Positions 55,485 through 64,000 of a stretch of DNA of 64,000 bases are shown here, piece by piece. The stretch is from a virus, in the IMG/VR virus record IMGVR_UViG_3300048694_000674, positions 1 to 64,000 of that record. One strand, 5' to 3'. The notes beneath the pieces were generated by a model, which ran no database searches, had not been told where the DNA came from, and saw nothing but the letters and a program-made list of their open reading frames with translations. Each line of letters starts with the position of its first letter. Position 1 is the stretch's first letter. Both the position numbers and the translations under genes were made by a program.

Positions 55485-57614
55485 TTGTCACAAGTTATAA
55501 TCAATATTGGTAATGCTCCAAACGATGGAACAGGCGACGCTCTTCGCACAGCATTTGATAAGACAAACCAAAATTTTACAGATCTTTATGACACAATTAG
55601 CACAGTTACTAATGGTCTTGTCAATAGTTCGCAACTTTCTGCCAATCTAAGTAATTATCAAACTACTGCTGGTTTATCTGCTAACGTCGCAAAGCTTACT
55701 GCCAATACAACAACATTTGTTGGGTCAGTATCTGCAGCTAACGTTGTGTCTAATGCCCAACTCACTGCCAATCTCACAAATTATGCTCTATTATCAAATG
55801 CCAATTTTACAGCTAATGTTAATGTGACTGGTAGCGCAAATCTTAGCTTAGATCTTAATGTCGGTAGAAACCTGACTGTGGCTGGTAATCTTACAGTTAG
55901 TGGTAATACCTTCATTGTTGGTGCGAACAATCTAATCGTTCAAGACGCTGTTATTTCTCTTCATACAGCAGCCAATCTTGCTCCTCTTGTTTCAAATGAT
56001 GGTAAACTTGTTGGTGTTGCGTTCCATTATTATGATAGTTCAGATAAACAGGGTCTCCTGTCGCTCAATCAATCAAATGCATTCTTAACTTATTATAAAA
56101 CATCATCAGATGCATCTGTTGGTGATCCAGTAGGAAACACATTAGGAACAATTCAAGCTGATACATTCTATGCTGGTAATGGTTCTGTTTATGCAACAGT
56201 AAATTCTACAATTTATTCTGGAACTGCTAATAACGTAACATATGTAGGTAATGTAACTGCTGCTAACGTTGTATCGAATAATCAACTACAAGCTAATCTT
56301 GGTAACTACCAGACGACTGCAGGATTGAATACGAATATTGCTGCCTATCTTCCATTGTATAATGGTATAGTTAATGCAGCTTCTATCAATGTTGGTTCTT
56401 CATTTATTGCCAATAGTACACAAGTATCTCTTTCTAGCACACCACTATCAGCCAATGGTTCTAATGGAACTTCTGGTTATGTGCTGACTTCCAATGGTTC
56501 CACTGGCTCTCCATATTGGCAGTCGATGGGTTCTGTTGGTGTCAATACTTCTGCTCAGTATACTTGGACAAATACTATATTCTATGCCAACAATATACAA
56601 GTGCTTGGTAACAATAGTCTAATCGTTAATGCTGGTGCAAAAATTATTGACTCTGTTGGTTCTCAAGGTACTGCTGGGCAGGTTCTTACATCAAATGGTG
56701 CAGGTAATGTTTATTGGGCAGCTGCGGCTGCTGGTGTAAACTCAGCAGCCCAGTATACTTGGACCAATACTCATACATTCTCAAATACAGTAACCATCAA
56801 TAACAATCTATATGCTAATGTTGTAAATGCTACATCATATAATACTGGTACGATCTATGGCACAACGCTTGGTGGTTTCTTAGCTAATACTACATTTATG
56901 GGTATTGGTAACTCTGCTACTAACGTTGCGATCAACACAACAGCAATTTCGATCGGTGGTGGCGCTGCGACACTGAATAGCACAGTATATACTGGCACAT
57001 CAAATAATGCATCATATCTTGGCGGTAGTTTAAACTTTTCAGCTAACTCTTCTCAGCTTACTTTAAATACAATACCTTTTTCTGCTAATGGTGGAAAGGG
57101 TAGCGCTGGGCAGGTTCTTACATCAAATGGTTCTACTGGTTCACCATATTGGTCAACAATATCGACTAACGTTTCAGCTCAATATGCATGGACCAATACA
57201 CAAACATTTTCTAACACAGTAACATTCAGCGCAAATATTGACCTGAGCGGTAGCACTATTCAAAACTACCAGGAATATGCTAACGGTTATGTCAATACAG
57301 GAACTGCTATTACTGTTTCAGCTAATAGTAATATCGTAAGATATACACTAACAAATAATTGTACAATTACACTGCCTTCTGGGCAGCCTACTGGCACAAA
57401 TGCTATGAAGAGTATTGTTGTTATGTTAAAACAAGATGCGACTGGCGGTCGTACTATGGCATTTGCTGCTCCATCTGGTCAATCAATCAAATATAATAAT
57501 TCTGCAACTCAGCCAGCAGTGGTTAGTGATGCAAATAAAGTTACAATTTATGTTTGTCAGAAATACGACGGCGATACGGCATGGTACATTTCATTATCGT
57601 ACATCGATGCGTAG
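55485..57614 (+). CDS. Repeat-rich tail fibre/baseplate structural protein
   Basis: 709 aa from a TTG start behind GGAGAAAT. The first 35 residues (INIGNAPNDGTGDALRTAFDKTNQNFTDLY) form a module shared with the gene at 57653 and common in phage fibre proteins. The body is built of Asn/Thr/Ser-rich beta repeats, including SAQYTWTNT three times and GQVLTSNG/GYVLTSNG repeats, ending in a C-terminal beta domain (ITLPSGQPTGTNAMKSIVVMLKQDATGGRTMAF). Likely a trimeric fibre or fibre-attachment protein. Confidence 0.75.
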   Translation: MSQVIINIGNAPNDGTGDALRTAFDKTNQNFTDLYDTISTVTNGLVNSSQLSANLSNYQTTAGLSANVAKLTANTTTFVGSVSAANVVSNAQLTANLTNYALLSNANFTANVNVTGSANLSLDLNVGRNLTVAGNLTVSGNTFIVGANNLIVQDAVISLHTAANLAPLVSNDGKLVGVAFHYYDSSDKQGLLSLNQSNAFLTYYKTSSDASVGDPVGNTLGTIQADTFYAGNGSVYATVNSTIYSGTANNVTYVGNVTAANVVSNNQLQANLGNYQTTAGLNTNIAAYLPLYNGIVNAASINVGSSFIANSTQVSLSSTPLSANGSNGTSGYVLTSNGSTGSPYWQSMGSVGVNTSAQYTWTNTIFYANNIQVLGNNSLIVNAGAKIIDSVGSQGTAGQVLTSNGAGNVYWAAAAAGVNSAAQYTWTNTHTFSNTVTINNNLYANVVNATSYNTGTIYGTTLGGFLANTTFMGIGNSATNVAINTTAISIGGGAATLNSTVYTGTSNNASYLGGSLNFSANSSQLTLNTIPFSANGGKGSAGQVLTSNGSTGSPYWSTISTNVSAQYAWTNTQTFSNTVTFSANIDLSGSTIQNYQEYANGYVNTGTAITVSANSNIVRYTLTNNCTITLPSGQPTGTNAMKSIVVMLKQDATGGRTMAFAAPSGQSIKYNNSATQPAVVSDANKVTIYVCQKYDGDTAWYISLSYIDA

Positions 57615-57618
57615 CTCT

Positions 57619-57626
57619 GATAAATA
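57619..57626 (+). promoter_or_regulatory. Late-promoter-like motif
   Basis: GATAAATA, one base from the TATAAATA consensus, in the gap before the TTG-started gene at 57653. Confidence 0.35.
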
Positions 57627-57652
57627 TCGATAAAGTATAGCGGAGAAATTAG

Positions 57653-58039
57653 TTGGCACTACAGACTGTTAATATTGGTTCTGCACCTAATGATGGAACT
57701 GGCGATCCGCTGCGTACAGCATTCGATAAGTCGAATCAAAATTTTATTGAGCTTTATTCAAATATGATTGTTGCTAATACAGCAAAATCAGCTAATGGAT
57801 ATGTTTGGCTTTCTAATAATGTATTAATACAATGGGGAACTGTACTAGCTAATACTACAACAGGTAATGCTACATTTTCGGCTGCATTCCCAAATGGATG
57901 TGAATCGGTTACACTTTCTGTTATTGGTTCAGCTAATGTTGCTTACCAATCAACAGCACCGAATACTACTGTTGCGACAATCAGAACTAGCTCGACAACA
58001 ACTGCTATCAGCGTAAATTACATTGCTGTAGGATATTAA
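57653..58039 (+). CDS. Short fibre-type protein sharing the N-terminal module of the 55485 protein
   Basis: 128 aa from a TTG start, with the same GGAGAAATT leader as the 55485 gene. VNIGSAPNDGTGDPLRTAFDKSNQNFIELY repeats the N-terminal module of that protein almost exactly. The C-terminal 85 residues are a small beta domain (VWLSNNVLIQWGTVLANTTTGNATFSAAFPNGCESVTLSVIG). It may be a short tail fibre tip or collar that docks to the same partner. Confidence 0.7.
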   Translation: MALQTVNIGSAPNDGTGDPLRTAFDKSNQNFIELYSNMIVANTAKSANGYVWLSNNVLIQWGTVLANTTTGNATFSAAFPNGCESVTLSVIGSANVAYQSTAPNTTVATIRTSSTTTAISVNYIAVGY

Positions 58040-58048
58040 GGAACTAAG

Positions 58049-59599
58049 ATGGGCGAATTTTTACCGAGTTATAAAAAGGCAATTATTGACGAGTTGATCA
58101 CGAGTATTGCATCAAATACTTCGCAGTATTACTCGTTCGCTTCGAATCCTGTTCCTTTCATTGGTCCAGTTCCTCCAATTACAAATACAGAATATAGCAC
58201 TACATTTACTAACAACTGGCAAATGATTTTCGGTAAAAGACTTACTAGCTCAGATTTGTCTCCTATGATTATCAATAATCAATGGGCTGCTAATACTGTT
58301 TATGCCATGTACGATAATACCAATTCTCAATATTCAACAACAAATAGTAGCTTTTATGTGATTACTCCTCCCGCAGTTTATGGTGGAGCATATGAAGTTT
58401 ACAAGTGTCTTAATAATGCAAACAACTTGCCATCAACAGTATTACCATCACAGAAATCGCCGCCATCTTCATTTACAACATCTGATGGATATATTTGGAA
58501 GTATATGACTTCAATTCCTGCAGCAACATATGGTAAATTTGCTGTTGACAAATATGCTCCTCTATCGATTAATGCTACCTCTGTTGCAGTTGCATATAAT
58601 TACAGCGGTGTAGATGTTGTTATGATTAATAGCGGCGGTTCAGGCTATATTTCAGTTGCTAATGGTGTTGTTCAGGGCAAATCAAACTCTACATATATTC
58701 AAATTCAAACTGCAAATACTTCTGGTGTTAACGATTTCTATACAAAGAATGCCATTTACTTTGAGAATCCAGGATCATCTACATCCCAGCTAAGAAGAAT
58801 TGTAAAGTATGAGTCTGTTCTTGGTGCTAATTATGTTACTGTCGACACACCTCTTGATCTTACTAAAATTACTGCTGGTGGTACATTATACACTATTTCT
58901 CCTGCTGTTGTCTTTAACACAGATGGGGTTGTTGACCCAAAAGGTTATACAGTAATTAATACTGAAAACTATTCTATCGCCAACGTTGTTATTATTGAAC
59001 CTGGATATGGTGTATCTTGGGCTAATGTATCAATTCAAAGTAATACTAGCTATGGAACTGGTGCTAATGTTTATGCGATTGTGCCACCTCCAGGCGGTCA
59101 TGGTTCTAATCCAACATCAGAATTAAATGTTACTGCTTATGGTATAGCTTTCCATTATGCTAACAGCGAGTTAAGCACAATCCCAACAAATGTTACCTAT
59201 AATAAAATTGGATTGTTAAAGAATCCATTCGAAAGTAATACATCTGGTGGTAAAACATTAACTCCATATTCAGCAACTACATTCAATTGTATTTTTAATG
59301 CTAACGTTTCTCCTGCTCTGACATTTAGTGTTGGTGAAGTTGTTACAGGAGGTACTAGTGGAGCTTTGGGAACTGTAGCATTTTCAAACTCTACAGTTGT
59401 ATATCTGACAGGCGACAAGAACTTTATCGATAGCGAATATATTGTTTCAGCGAACGGAACAGCGACTACACAGATATCGATAAATAGTAGAGGTCAAATA
59501 TACACAAAAGATTTAACTCCACTTTATGTACAAAACATTACTAATGTGACTCGCGACCCACTCAATTCAGAGTCATTTAAATTTATAATTCAGGTATAA
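58049..59599 (+). CDS. gp8: Baseplate wedge protein gp8
   Basis: 516 aa. FLPSYKKAIIDELITSIASNTSQYYSFASNPVPFIGPVPPITNTEYSTTFTNNWQMIFGKRLTSSDLSPMIINNQWAANTVYAMYDNT and YEVYKCLNNANNLPSTVLPSQKSPPSSFTTSDGYIWKYMTSIPAATYGKFAV are the gp8 core, with the Y-x-V-Y-K-C-L and DGYxWKYM motifs. It is longer than T4 gp8 (334 aa) through extra C-terminal beta domains. gp8 dimers sit at the wedge periphery. Confidence 0.9.
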   Translation: MGEFLPSYKKAIIDELITSIASNTSQYYSFASNPVPFIGPVPPITNTEYSTTFTNNWQMIFGKRLTSSDLSPMIINNQWAANTVYAMYDNTNSQYSTTNSSFYVITPPAVYGGAYEVYKCLNNANNLPSTVLPSQKSPPSSFTTSDGYIWKYMTSIPAATYGKFAVDKYAPLSINATSVAVAYNYSGVDVVMINSGGSGYISVANGVVQGKSNSTYIQIQTANTSGVNDFYTKNAIYFENPGSSTSQLRRIVKYESVLGANYVTVDTPLDLTKITAGGTLYTISPAVVFNTDGVVDPKGYTVINTENYSIANVVIIEPGYGVSWANVSIQSNTSYGTGANVYAIVPPPGGHGSNPTSELNVTAYGIAFHYANSELSTIPTNVTYNKIGLLKNPFESNTSGGKTLTPYSATTFNCIFNANVSPALTFSVGEVVTGGTSGALGTVAFSNSTVVYLTGDKNFIDSEYIVSANGTATTQISINSRGQIYTKDLTPLYVQNITNVTRDPLNSESFKFIIQV

Positions 59600-59611
59600 C
59601 AGGAACCAGAA

Positions 59612-62600
59612 ATGCCAATTAAAACTGATCTAAACGTATCACCTTTCTTTGATGATTATAAGGCTAATAGCGAATACTATCGTATTCTGTTTAGACCATC
59701 AGTTCCTGTACAGGCAAGAGAGCTTACTCAAGTTCAATCTATGATGCAGAATCAGATTGAACAATTCGCTTCTAACTTCGCATATAAGAGTGGTGATATT
59801 GTAAAAGACTGCAGTATCGTTGATATTCCTATTATGCCTTATCTTCGTTTAGACGATTTTCAAACAAACGGCGCATCATTCGATGTTTTTTCACTCGTCA
59901 ACACACAGGTTATTAGTGCTAGTTCTAACTTGGCAGCTCGTGTTGTTGTTGCAAATAGTGGTCTAGCTTCAAACTATCCAAATACAAATGTTGTTTATGT
60001 TACATATGGTAGCGTGGGTCAGGCTGTAGGCGCTAATGGCGAACTTATTTTCTCTAATAATGACACATTTACCTTCAGAAAACTGCCATTGACAGGTAAC
60101 GATACGATTGATATCATTGCTGTCGTTAATGCCTATGCAAATGCGACAGCAAACACATATACAACTGGTAATGCGCATGCTATCACAGTAAGCTCTGGTA
60201 TTGTTTATCTGAACGGTCAGTTTGTTACAATCAATAGCCCAATTACTGGGCTCGTTAATAACTTTGGTGTATATGCTGGTAACAACGTTGTTGGCTTCGA
60301 ACTGAATGAATCAATCGTAACAGAAAATCAGGATACATCGCTACTTGATAATGCTCTTGGATATTCAAACGAAAATGCTCCTGGCGCATGGAGATTGAAG
60401 CTCAATGCTTCTATTGCTTCTTATGATCCAGGTTCGGCTCCAAACAATTTCGTTTCGTTTGCCAACTATAACTTCGGCAAGTATGTAGCGAAACAACCTA
60501 TTATCGATGTTAATGCAACCGTTGGGACAGCGATATCAAAAACTCTCTATGAAACATCTGGTAATTATGTTCTAAATCCGTTTACTCTTGACACAGTAAC
60601 AAATACAGGCGACCCAAACAGAGCTCCATCAAATGCTAATACAGTATTGGGTAGAGTGAGCACTGGTGTTGGATATGCTCAGGGTAACAGAATTGAGTTT
60701 TTTGCAACTCAGTATATTAATATGCGTCGTGGTGTTGATACGCTTGTTAAAAAAGAACAACAGATTTCATTTGCCTATGGTGGCTATTATATTCTAACTG
60801 AAGTTGCTGGCGGTTTTGCTTTCGCAAATGCTCAAACTGTCAATCTTTACGATCAACCACAAAAAGCAGTTACAAGCTATAAATTCTCATCATTAACACC
60901 AGCTGGTAATATTATTGGTACTGCTTCTGTAAGATCATTCATACAGGCTAGTGGTACTCCTGGAACAAATACAGCTCAGTATTATCTTCACGTATTCAAC
61001 ATTCAAATGAATAGTGGATATAACACTTCTGATATTAAATCAGTTTATTATGATGGACCTTCATTTAAGGGTGTTGGTGACGTAAAATCAAATGGATTGG
61101 TTGGAACAAATACGAAAGACTTACTCTTTTCATTCGGTTCCAGAGGATTGAAGAATCTAAAAGATTCAGCTAATAACAATAATACTCAATACACATACCG
61201 TACAAGCAAAACATCTACTATGAATTCTAGTGGTGTTGTTGTTATCAATCCAATTGCCACATCACAGCCAGGAGGTACAGATATCCTCCCGTTCGGCAGC
61301 GGTATTACTCTGACAGATACAGAAGCTGCAACAATCGATTTGATTGTCACAGCAAATGCTGATTCTTCTGCGTTATCTGGTACAGTAACAACATACACTG
61401 GTAATACATTAGTTCTTGGTTCTGGTACTTCGTTCACAACCAAGTTTGCTATCGGCGATCAGATTAAGGTACAAAACAGCAGCGCAAACGCTGTCAGAAC
61501 AGTTGTTGGTATCGTAGACAATACACATCTAAATGTTGATGCAGTATTTGGTGACGGCGCTTCTGGCAAAACATTCTACAAGGCGTATATTGCTGGTAAA
61601 ATTATTCCGCTAATTCAAAACCCACAGTATGGACCAGCTGGTAATGTAACAATTGCTGCAGCTAATACTACTGCATTTACAATCAATAGCGGACAGTTCC
61701 CAAGTGGCACAGTTGCTGTCGATGTTGTTTATAACGTATTGAGAACTGTTACATCACCAGCCAAGAAAGAAATTAAAAAGAACAGACTGGTAAAAATTAA
61801 TACTGCGACAAATGCTGGTGGAACAAAAGGACCATGGAGTTTAGGTTTCAGTGACATCCATCAGATCCGCGCTGTATATGGTTCTAACACAGGTTCTTAT
61901 GCTATCAGTGGTGATGGTATTGCTGATATCACATCGAGCTTTGTTTTCGATACAGGTCAGAAAGACACTCATTATGATATCGGTAAGTTATATGTAAAGG
62001 GTGGATATGACTCAACGACATATCCATTGCTGCTTGTTGAGCTTGACTATTTCTCACCAAACACATCAACTGGTTGCGGTTTCTTTACAGTAGAATCATA
62101 TAACATTGACGATGCCAATACGGGTAATACCACAGCTATTCAAACCAAGGATATCCCTCTTTATATTGATGAAAAGGGTAATAAGATTTGGTTGAGAGAT
62201 TATGTTGATTTCAGAACACCTGCAACAAATACTGCTAATAATACTGGCAATATTTCTGTCTATTACGATAACGTATCTCAATCTTGGTTAGCAAACACTT
62301 CTGAGCTAACAACTGCAGTAAGTTATGCTACTGTAAATCCATCAAGCACTCTAGCATTCAACATCCCATCAGGTGGTTTGAATGTTCCTGCTTATGGCGA
62401 AAATTTCCAATCTGATTATACAATTTATCTTGGAAGAAGAGATCTTGTTTATGTATCTCCGCAAAACAATGGCACACTTTATGTCAAGGAAGGCGTTTCC
62501 TCTGAAACTCCACAACAACCATTGTTCCCAGATAACGGTATGGCTCTGAGTGTATTCAATATTCCTCCATATCCTTCATTATCAACAGATCAGATTGACG

Positions 62601-63550
62601 AAGATCAAGCTACAAACAGAACATCTATCAATCTAATTAGAGATACATCTACTGCGATATCAACTAGCTTAGTAACAAATAGACGTTACACAATGCAAGA
62701 CATTGGTAAGCTAGATAATCGTATTACGAATCTTGAATACTACACACAGTTAAGTTTGCTACAACAGAAAGTTAACAATCTAACAATTACTGATTCAAAC
62801 GGTCTAAATCGATTCAAAAACGGTATTTTTGTTGAATCTTTCAATGACTTCCAGAAAAGCGATGTTTCTAATCCAGAATATAAATTTGCTATCGATTTTG
62901 CTAACGCAAAAGGTCGCCCAAGATTCTTTACTGAAACAATTGAATTGGTATATAATGGCGCTGGTTCTGCTAACGTTCAACAGACTGGTAACTTTATCAC
63001 ATTACCATATACAGAAATCAATCTTGTAACTCAGCCATATGCAACAAAATATAGAGCTCCTGCGCATGCTGCAAGAGCATGGTTTGGTCATATCGATTTG
63101 TTCCCATCATATAGCGCTGACGTAGATACTAAGAATACAGCATCTGTAAATATGACTAATGATAATGCAAAACCATATCAAGACTTTGCTCAAACACCAT
63201 TTGCAACAACATATGGCACACCAAGAACCACAACATCAACAACTTCTAGTACAGTTACAACAGGTTCAGTTGAAAATATCACTCAGACAAAAACAGTTGA
63301 TAGATATATTGATAGCACAGTTGTTGTTCCAGGAACTACACAAACTCAAAATATATACATAAGTCTTCCTGGAGGAGGCACAGGTGTAGATTATCAAGCT
63401 ACTTTCAATAGTTGGATTAATGGAGATGTTGCTGTTCCTTTACAATATGTACAGGGTGGATTGCCAAATCAGGGGTTTGGACCAGGAGCTGTAATTGGTA
63501 ATGTGACTGTTAATGAACCAACTCGTATAGTTGAAGACGGATTAAATTGA
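59612..63550 (+). CDS. Large structural protein (DUF4815-like, gp10-position)
   Basis: 1312 aa. The start, MPIKTDLNVSPFFDDYKANSEYYRILFRPSVPVQARELTQVQSMMQNQIEQFASNFAYKSGDIVKDCSI, is the DUF4815-type N-terminus present in T4-like marine phage baseplate proteins. The rest is a chain of beta domains (Gly/Asn/Thr-rich) and a helical segment near 1020-1070 (LDNRITNLEYYTQLSLLQQKVNNLTI), with a Thr/Ser-rich tail. Probably a peripheral wedge or fibre-bearing protein. Ribosome site AGGAACC precedes the ATG. Confidence 0.75.
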   Translation: MPIKTDLNVSPFFDDYKANSEYYRILFRPSVPVQARELTQVQSMMQNQIEQFASNFAYKSGDIVKDCSIVDIPIMPYLRLDDFQTNGASFDVFSLVNTQVISASSNLAARVVVANSGLASNYPNTNVVYVTYGSVGQAVGANGELIFSNNDTFTFRKLPLTGNDTIDIIAVVNAYANATANTYTTGNAHAITVSSGIVYLNGQFVTINSPITGLVNNFGVYAGNNVVGFELNESIVTENQDTSLLDNALGYSNENAPGAWRLKLNASIASYDPGSAPNNFVSFANYNFGKYVAKQPIIDVNATVGTAISKTLYETSGNYVLNPFTLDTVTNTGDPNRAPSNANTVLGRVSTGVGYAQGNRIEFFATQYINMRRGVDTLVKKEQQISFAYGGYYILTEVAGGFAFANAQTVNLYDQPQKAVTSYKFSSLTPAGNIIGTASVRSFIQASGTPGTNTAQYYLHVFNIQMNSGYNTSDIKSVYYDGPSFKGVGDVKSNGLVGTNTKDLLFSFGSRGLKNLKDSANNNNTQYTYRTSKTSTMNSSGVVVINPIATSQPGGTDILPFGSGITLTDTEAATIDLIVTANADSSALSGTVTTYTGNTLVLGSGTSFTTKFAIGDQIKVQNSSANAVRTVVGIVDNTHLNVDAVFGDGASGKTFYKAYIAGKIIPLIQNPQYGPAGNVTIAAANTTAFTINSGQFPSGTVAVDVVYNVLRTVTSPAKKEIKKNRLVKINTATNAGGTKGPWSLGFSDIHQIRAVYGSNTGSYAISGDGIADITSSFVFDTGQKDTHYDIGKLYVKGGYDSTTYPLLLVELDYFSPNTSTGCGFFTVESYNIDDANTGNTTAIQTKDIPLYIDEKGNKIWLRDYVDFRTPATNTANNTGNISVYYDNVSQSWLANTSELTTAVSYATVNPSSTLAFNIPSGGLNVPAYGENFQSDYTIYLGRRDLVYVSPQNNGTLYVKEGVSSETPQQPLFPDNGMALSVFNIPPYPSLSTDQIDEDQATNRTSINLIRDTSTAISTSLVTNRRYTMQDIGKLDNRITNLEYYTQLSLLQQKVNNLTITDSNGLNRFKNGIFVESFNDFQKSDVSNPEYKFAIDFANAKGRPRFFTETIELVYNGAGSANVQQTGNFITLPYTEINLVTQPYATKYRAPAHAARAWFGHIDLFPSYSADVDTKNTASVNMTNDNAKPYQDFAQTPFATTYGTPRTTTSTTSSTVTTGSVENITQTKTVDRYIDSTVVVPGTTQTQNIYISLPGGGTGVDYQATFNSWINGDVAVPLQYVQGGLPNQGFGPGAVIGNVTVNEPTRIVEDGLN

Positions 63551-63566
63551 TTTTAGGAGAAATACT

Positions 63567-64000
63567 TTGGCTGAGTTAAATACTACAACTACTACTCAAA
63601 CTTCTACAACAGCGCAAGATGTTACTAATTTAGTAGTTAGTACACAAACCAGCACACAAACTGTTGGCAATTATGTAACAGATGTATCAATAAATCCATA
63701 CATCAAGTCTCAAACCATTTATTTTTCTGCATACAATCTACGTCCAGGGCAAACGATCCATGCGTTTTTTGACAAAGTTTTAGTTGATCAATATTGCGCT
63801 CCAGGCGATCCTAGCAACCCATCAGTAGATAGTAATGGTTTAAAAACATTTCCTCTAACAGCAGCATTTGGTTCTCCTCTTGTTGTTGACAGTAAAGGAC
63901 GTCTTGCTGGCGCTTTCACAATTCCTGAAGGAATGTTCAAAACAGGAGATAGAACATTCGAATTAGCTGATGCTGATAATCTAGCAGCAGCTGCAGACGC
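63567..64000 (+). CDS. Tail/baseplate structural protein, N-terminal part (runs off right edge)
   Basis: At least 144 codons from a TTG start with AGGAGA 7 bases upstream, the same TTG arrangement as at 55485 and 57653. The product begins MAELNTTTTTQTSTTAQDVT and continues VVSTQTSTQTVGNYVTDVSINPYIKSQTIYFSAYNLRPGQTIHAFFDKVLVDQYC...FGSPLVVDSKGRLAGAFTIPEGMFKTGDRTFELAD. The NPYIKSQxIYFxAxxLRPxTxxxAFFD pattern occurs in baseplate structural proteins of T4-like marine phages. Incomplete here. Confidence 0.7.
   Translation, partial: MAELNTTTTTQTSTTAQDVTNLVVSTQTSTQTVGNYVTDVSINPYIKSQTIYFSAYNLRPGQTIHAFFDKVLVDQYCAPGDPSNPSVDSNGLKTFPLTAAFGSPLVVDSKGRLAGAFTIPEGMFKTGDRTFELADADNLAAAAD

Overview
The window is an AT-rich, gene-dense stretch of a T4-like myovirus genome. 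Diagnostic T4-type modules are present: nrdA/nrdB, RNase H, gp33-gp59-gp32 in T4 order, gp26, gp4, gp48, gp53, gp25, gp6 and gp8, and late-promoter motifs of the form TATAAATA. The host is probably an alphaproteobacterium: the phage carries a circularly permuted (two-piece) tmRNA whose tag, ANDNAPITLALAA, has the ANDN...AA form known from that class. The overall gene set resembles marine cyano- and pelagimyophages. Assignments come from reading motifs, not from database searches.

Layout. (1) 1-5643: a cut-off GIY-YIG endonuclease on the minus strand, then a late-type promoter and a compact cassette csgF-csgG-curlin-FecR protein-curlin-CHASE2 adenylate cyclase. (2) 5644-7567, minus: three small membrane proteins (two of them paralogous) and a GIY-YIG homing endonuclease. 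(3) 7640-13423: nrdA, nrdB, pstS, small genes, a second GIY-YIG-type gene and two tRNAs. (4) 13493-16386: an HNH endonuclease, a protamine-like micropeptide, a duplicated fragment resembling major capsid protein gp23, an RlpA lipoprotein, an endolysin and a ClpP-like protease. (5) 16398-25616: methyltransferases, small membrane proteins and an operon behind a perfect sigma70-type promoter with glutaredoxin, an AdoMet-decarboxylase-like protein and an apparently complete nucleotide-heptose pathway (transaldolase, GmhA-, HddA- and GmhB-like enzymes, a nucleotidyltransferase and a glycosyltransferase). (6) 25667-37688: replication and early/middle genes (RNase H, PhoH, PD-(D/E)XK nuclease, DUF932, gp33, gp59, gp32), with many host-type promoters, the tmRNA and a tRNA-Arg, closed by an intrinsic terminator. 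(7) 37690-44942, minus: holin, two peptidoglycan-hydrolase proteins (one a tape-measure candidate), gp26 with a predicted -1 frameshift extension, a tube-like protein and gp4. (8) 44996-64000, plus: tail-tube cap, baseplate hub, spike, PAAR tip, wedge and fibre-like genes, running off the right edge.

How it works together. Host-type promoters (TTGACA/TATAAT with 17-base spacing) drive metabolic and replication genes. T4-type late promoters sit before the curli cassette, the homing endonucleases, an HExxH protein and the divergent tail gene clusters, and gp33 is the likely late coactivator. The most unusual content is the late-expressed curli/FecR/cyclase cassette, the permuted tmRNA, the heptose operon and the predicted gp26 frameshift.
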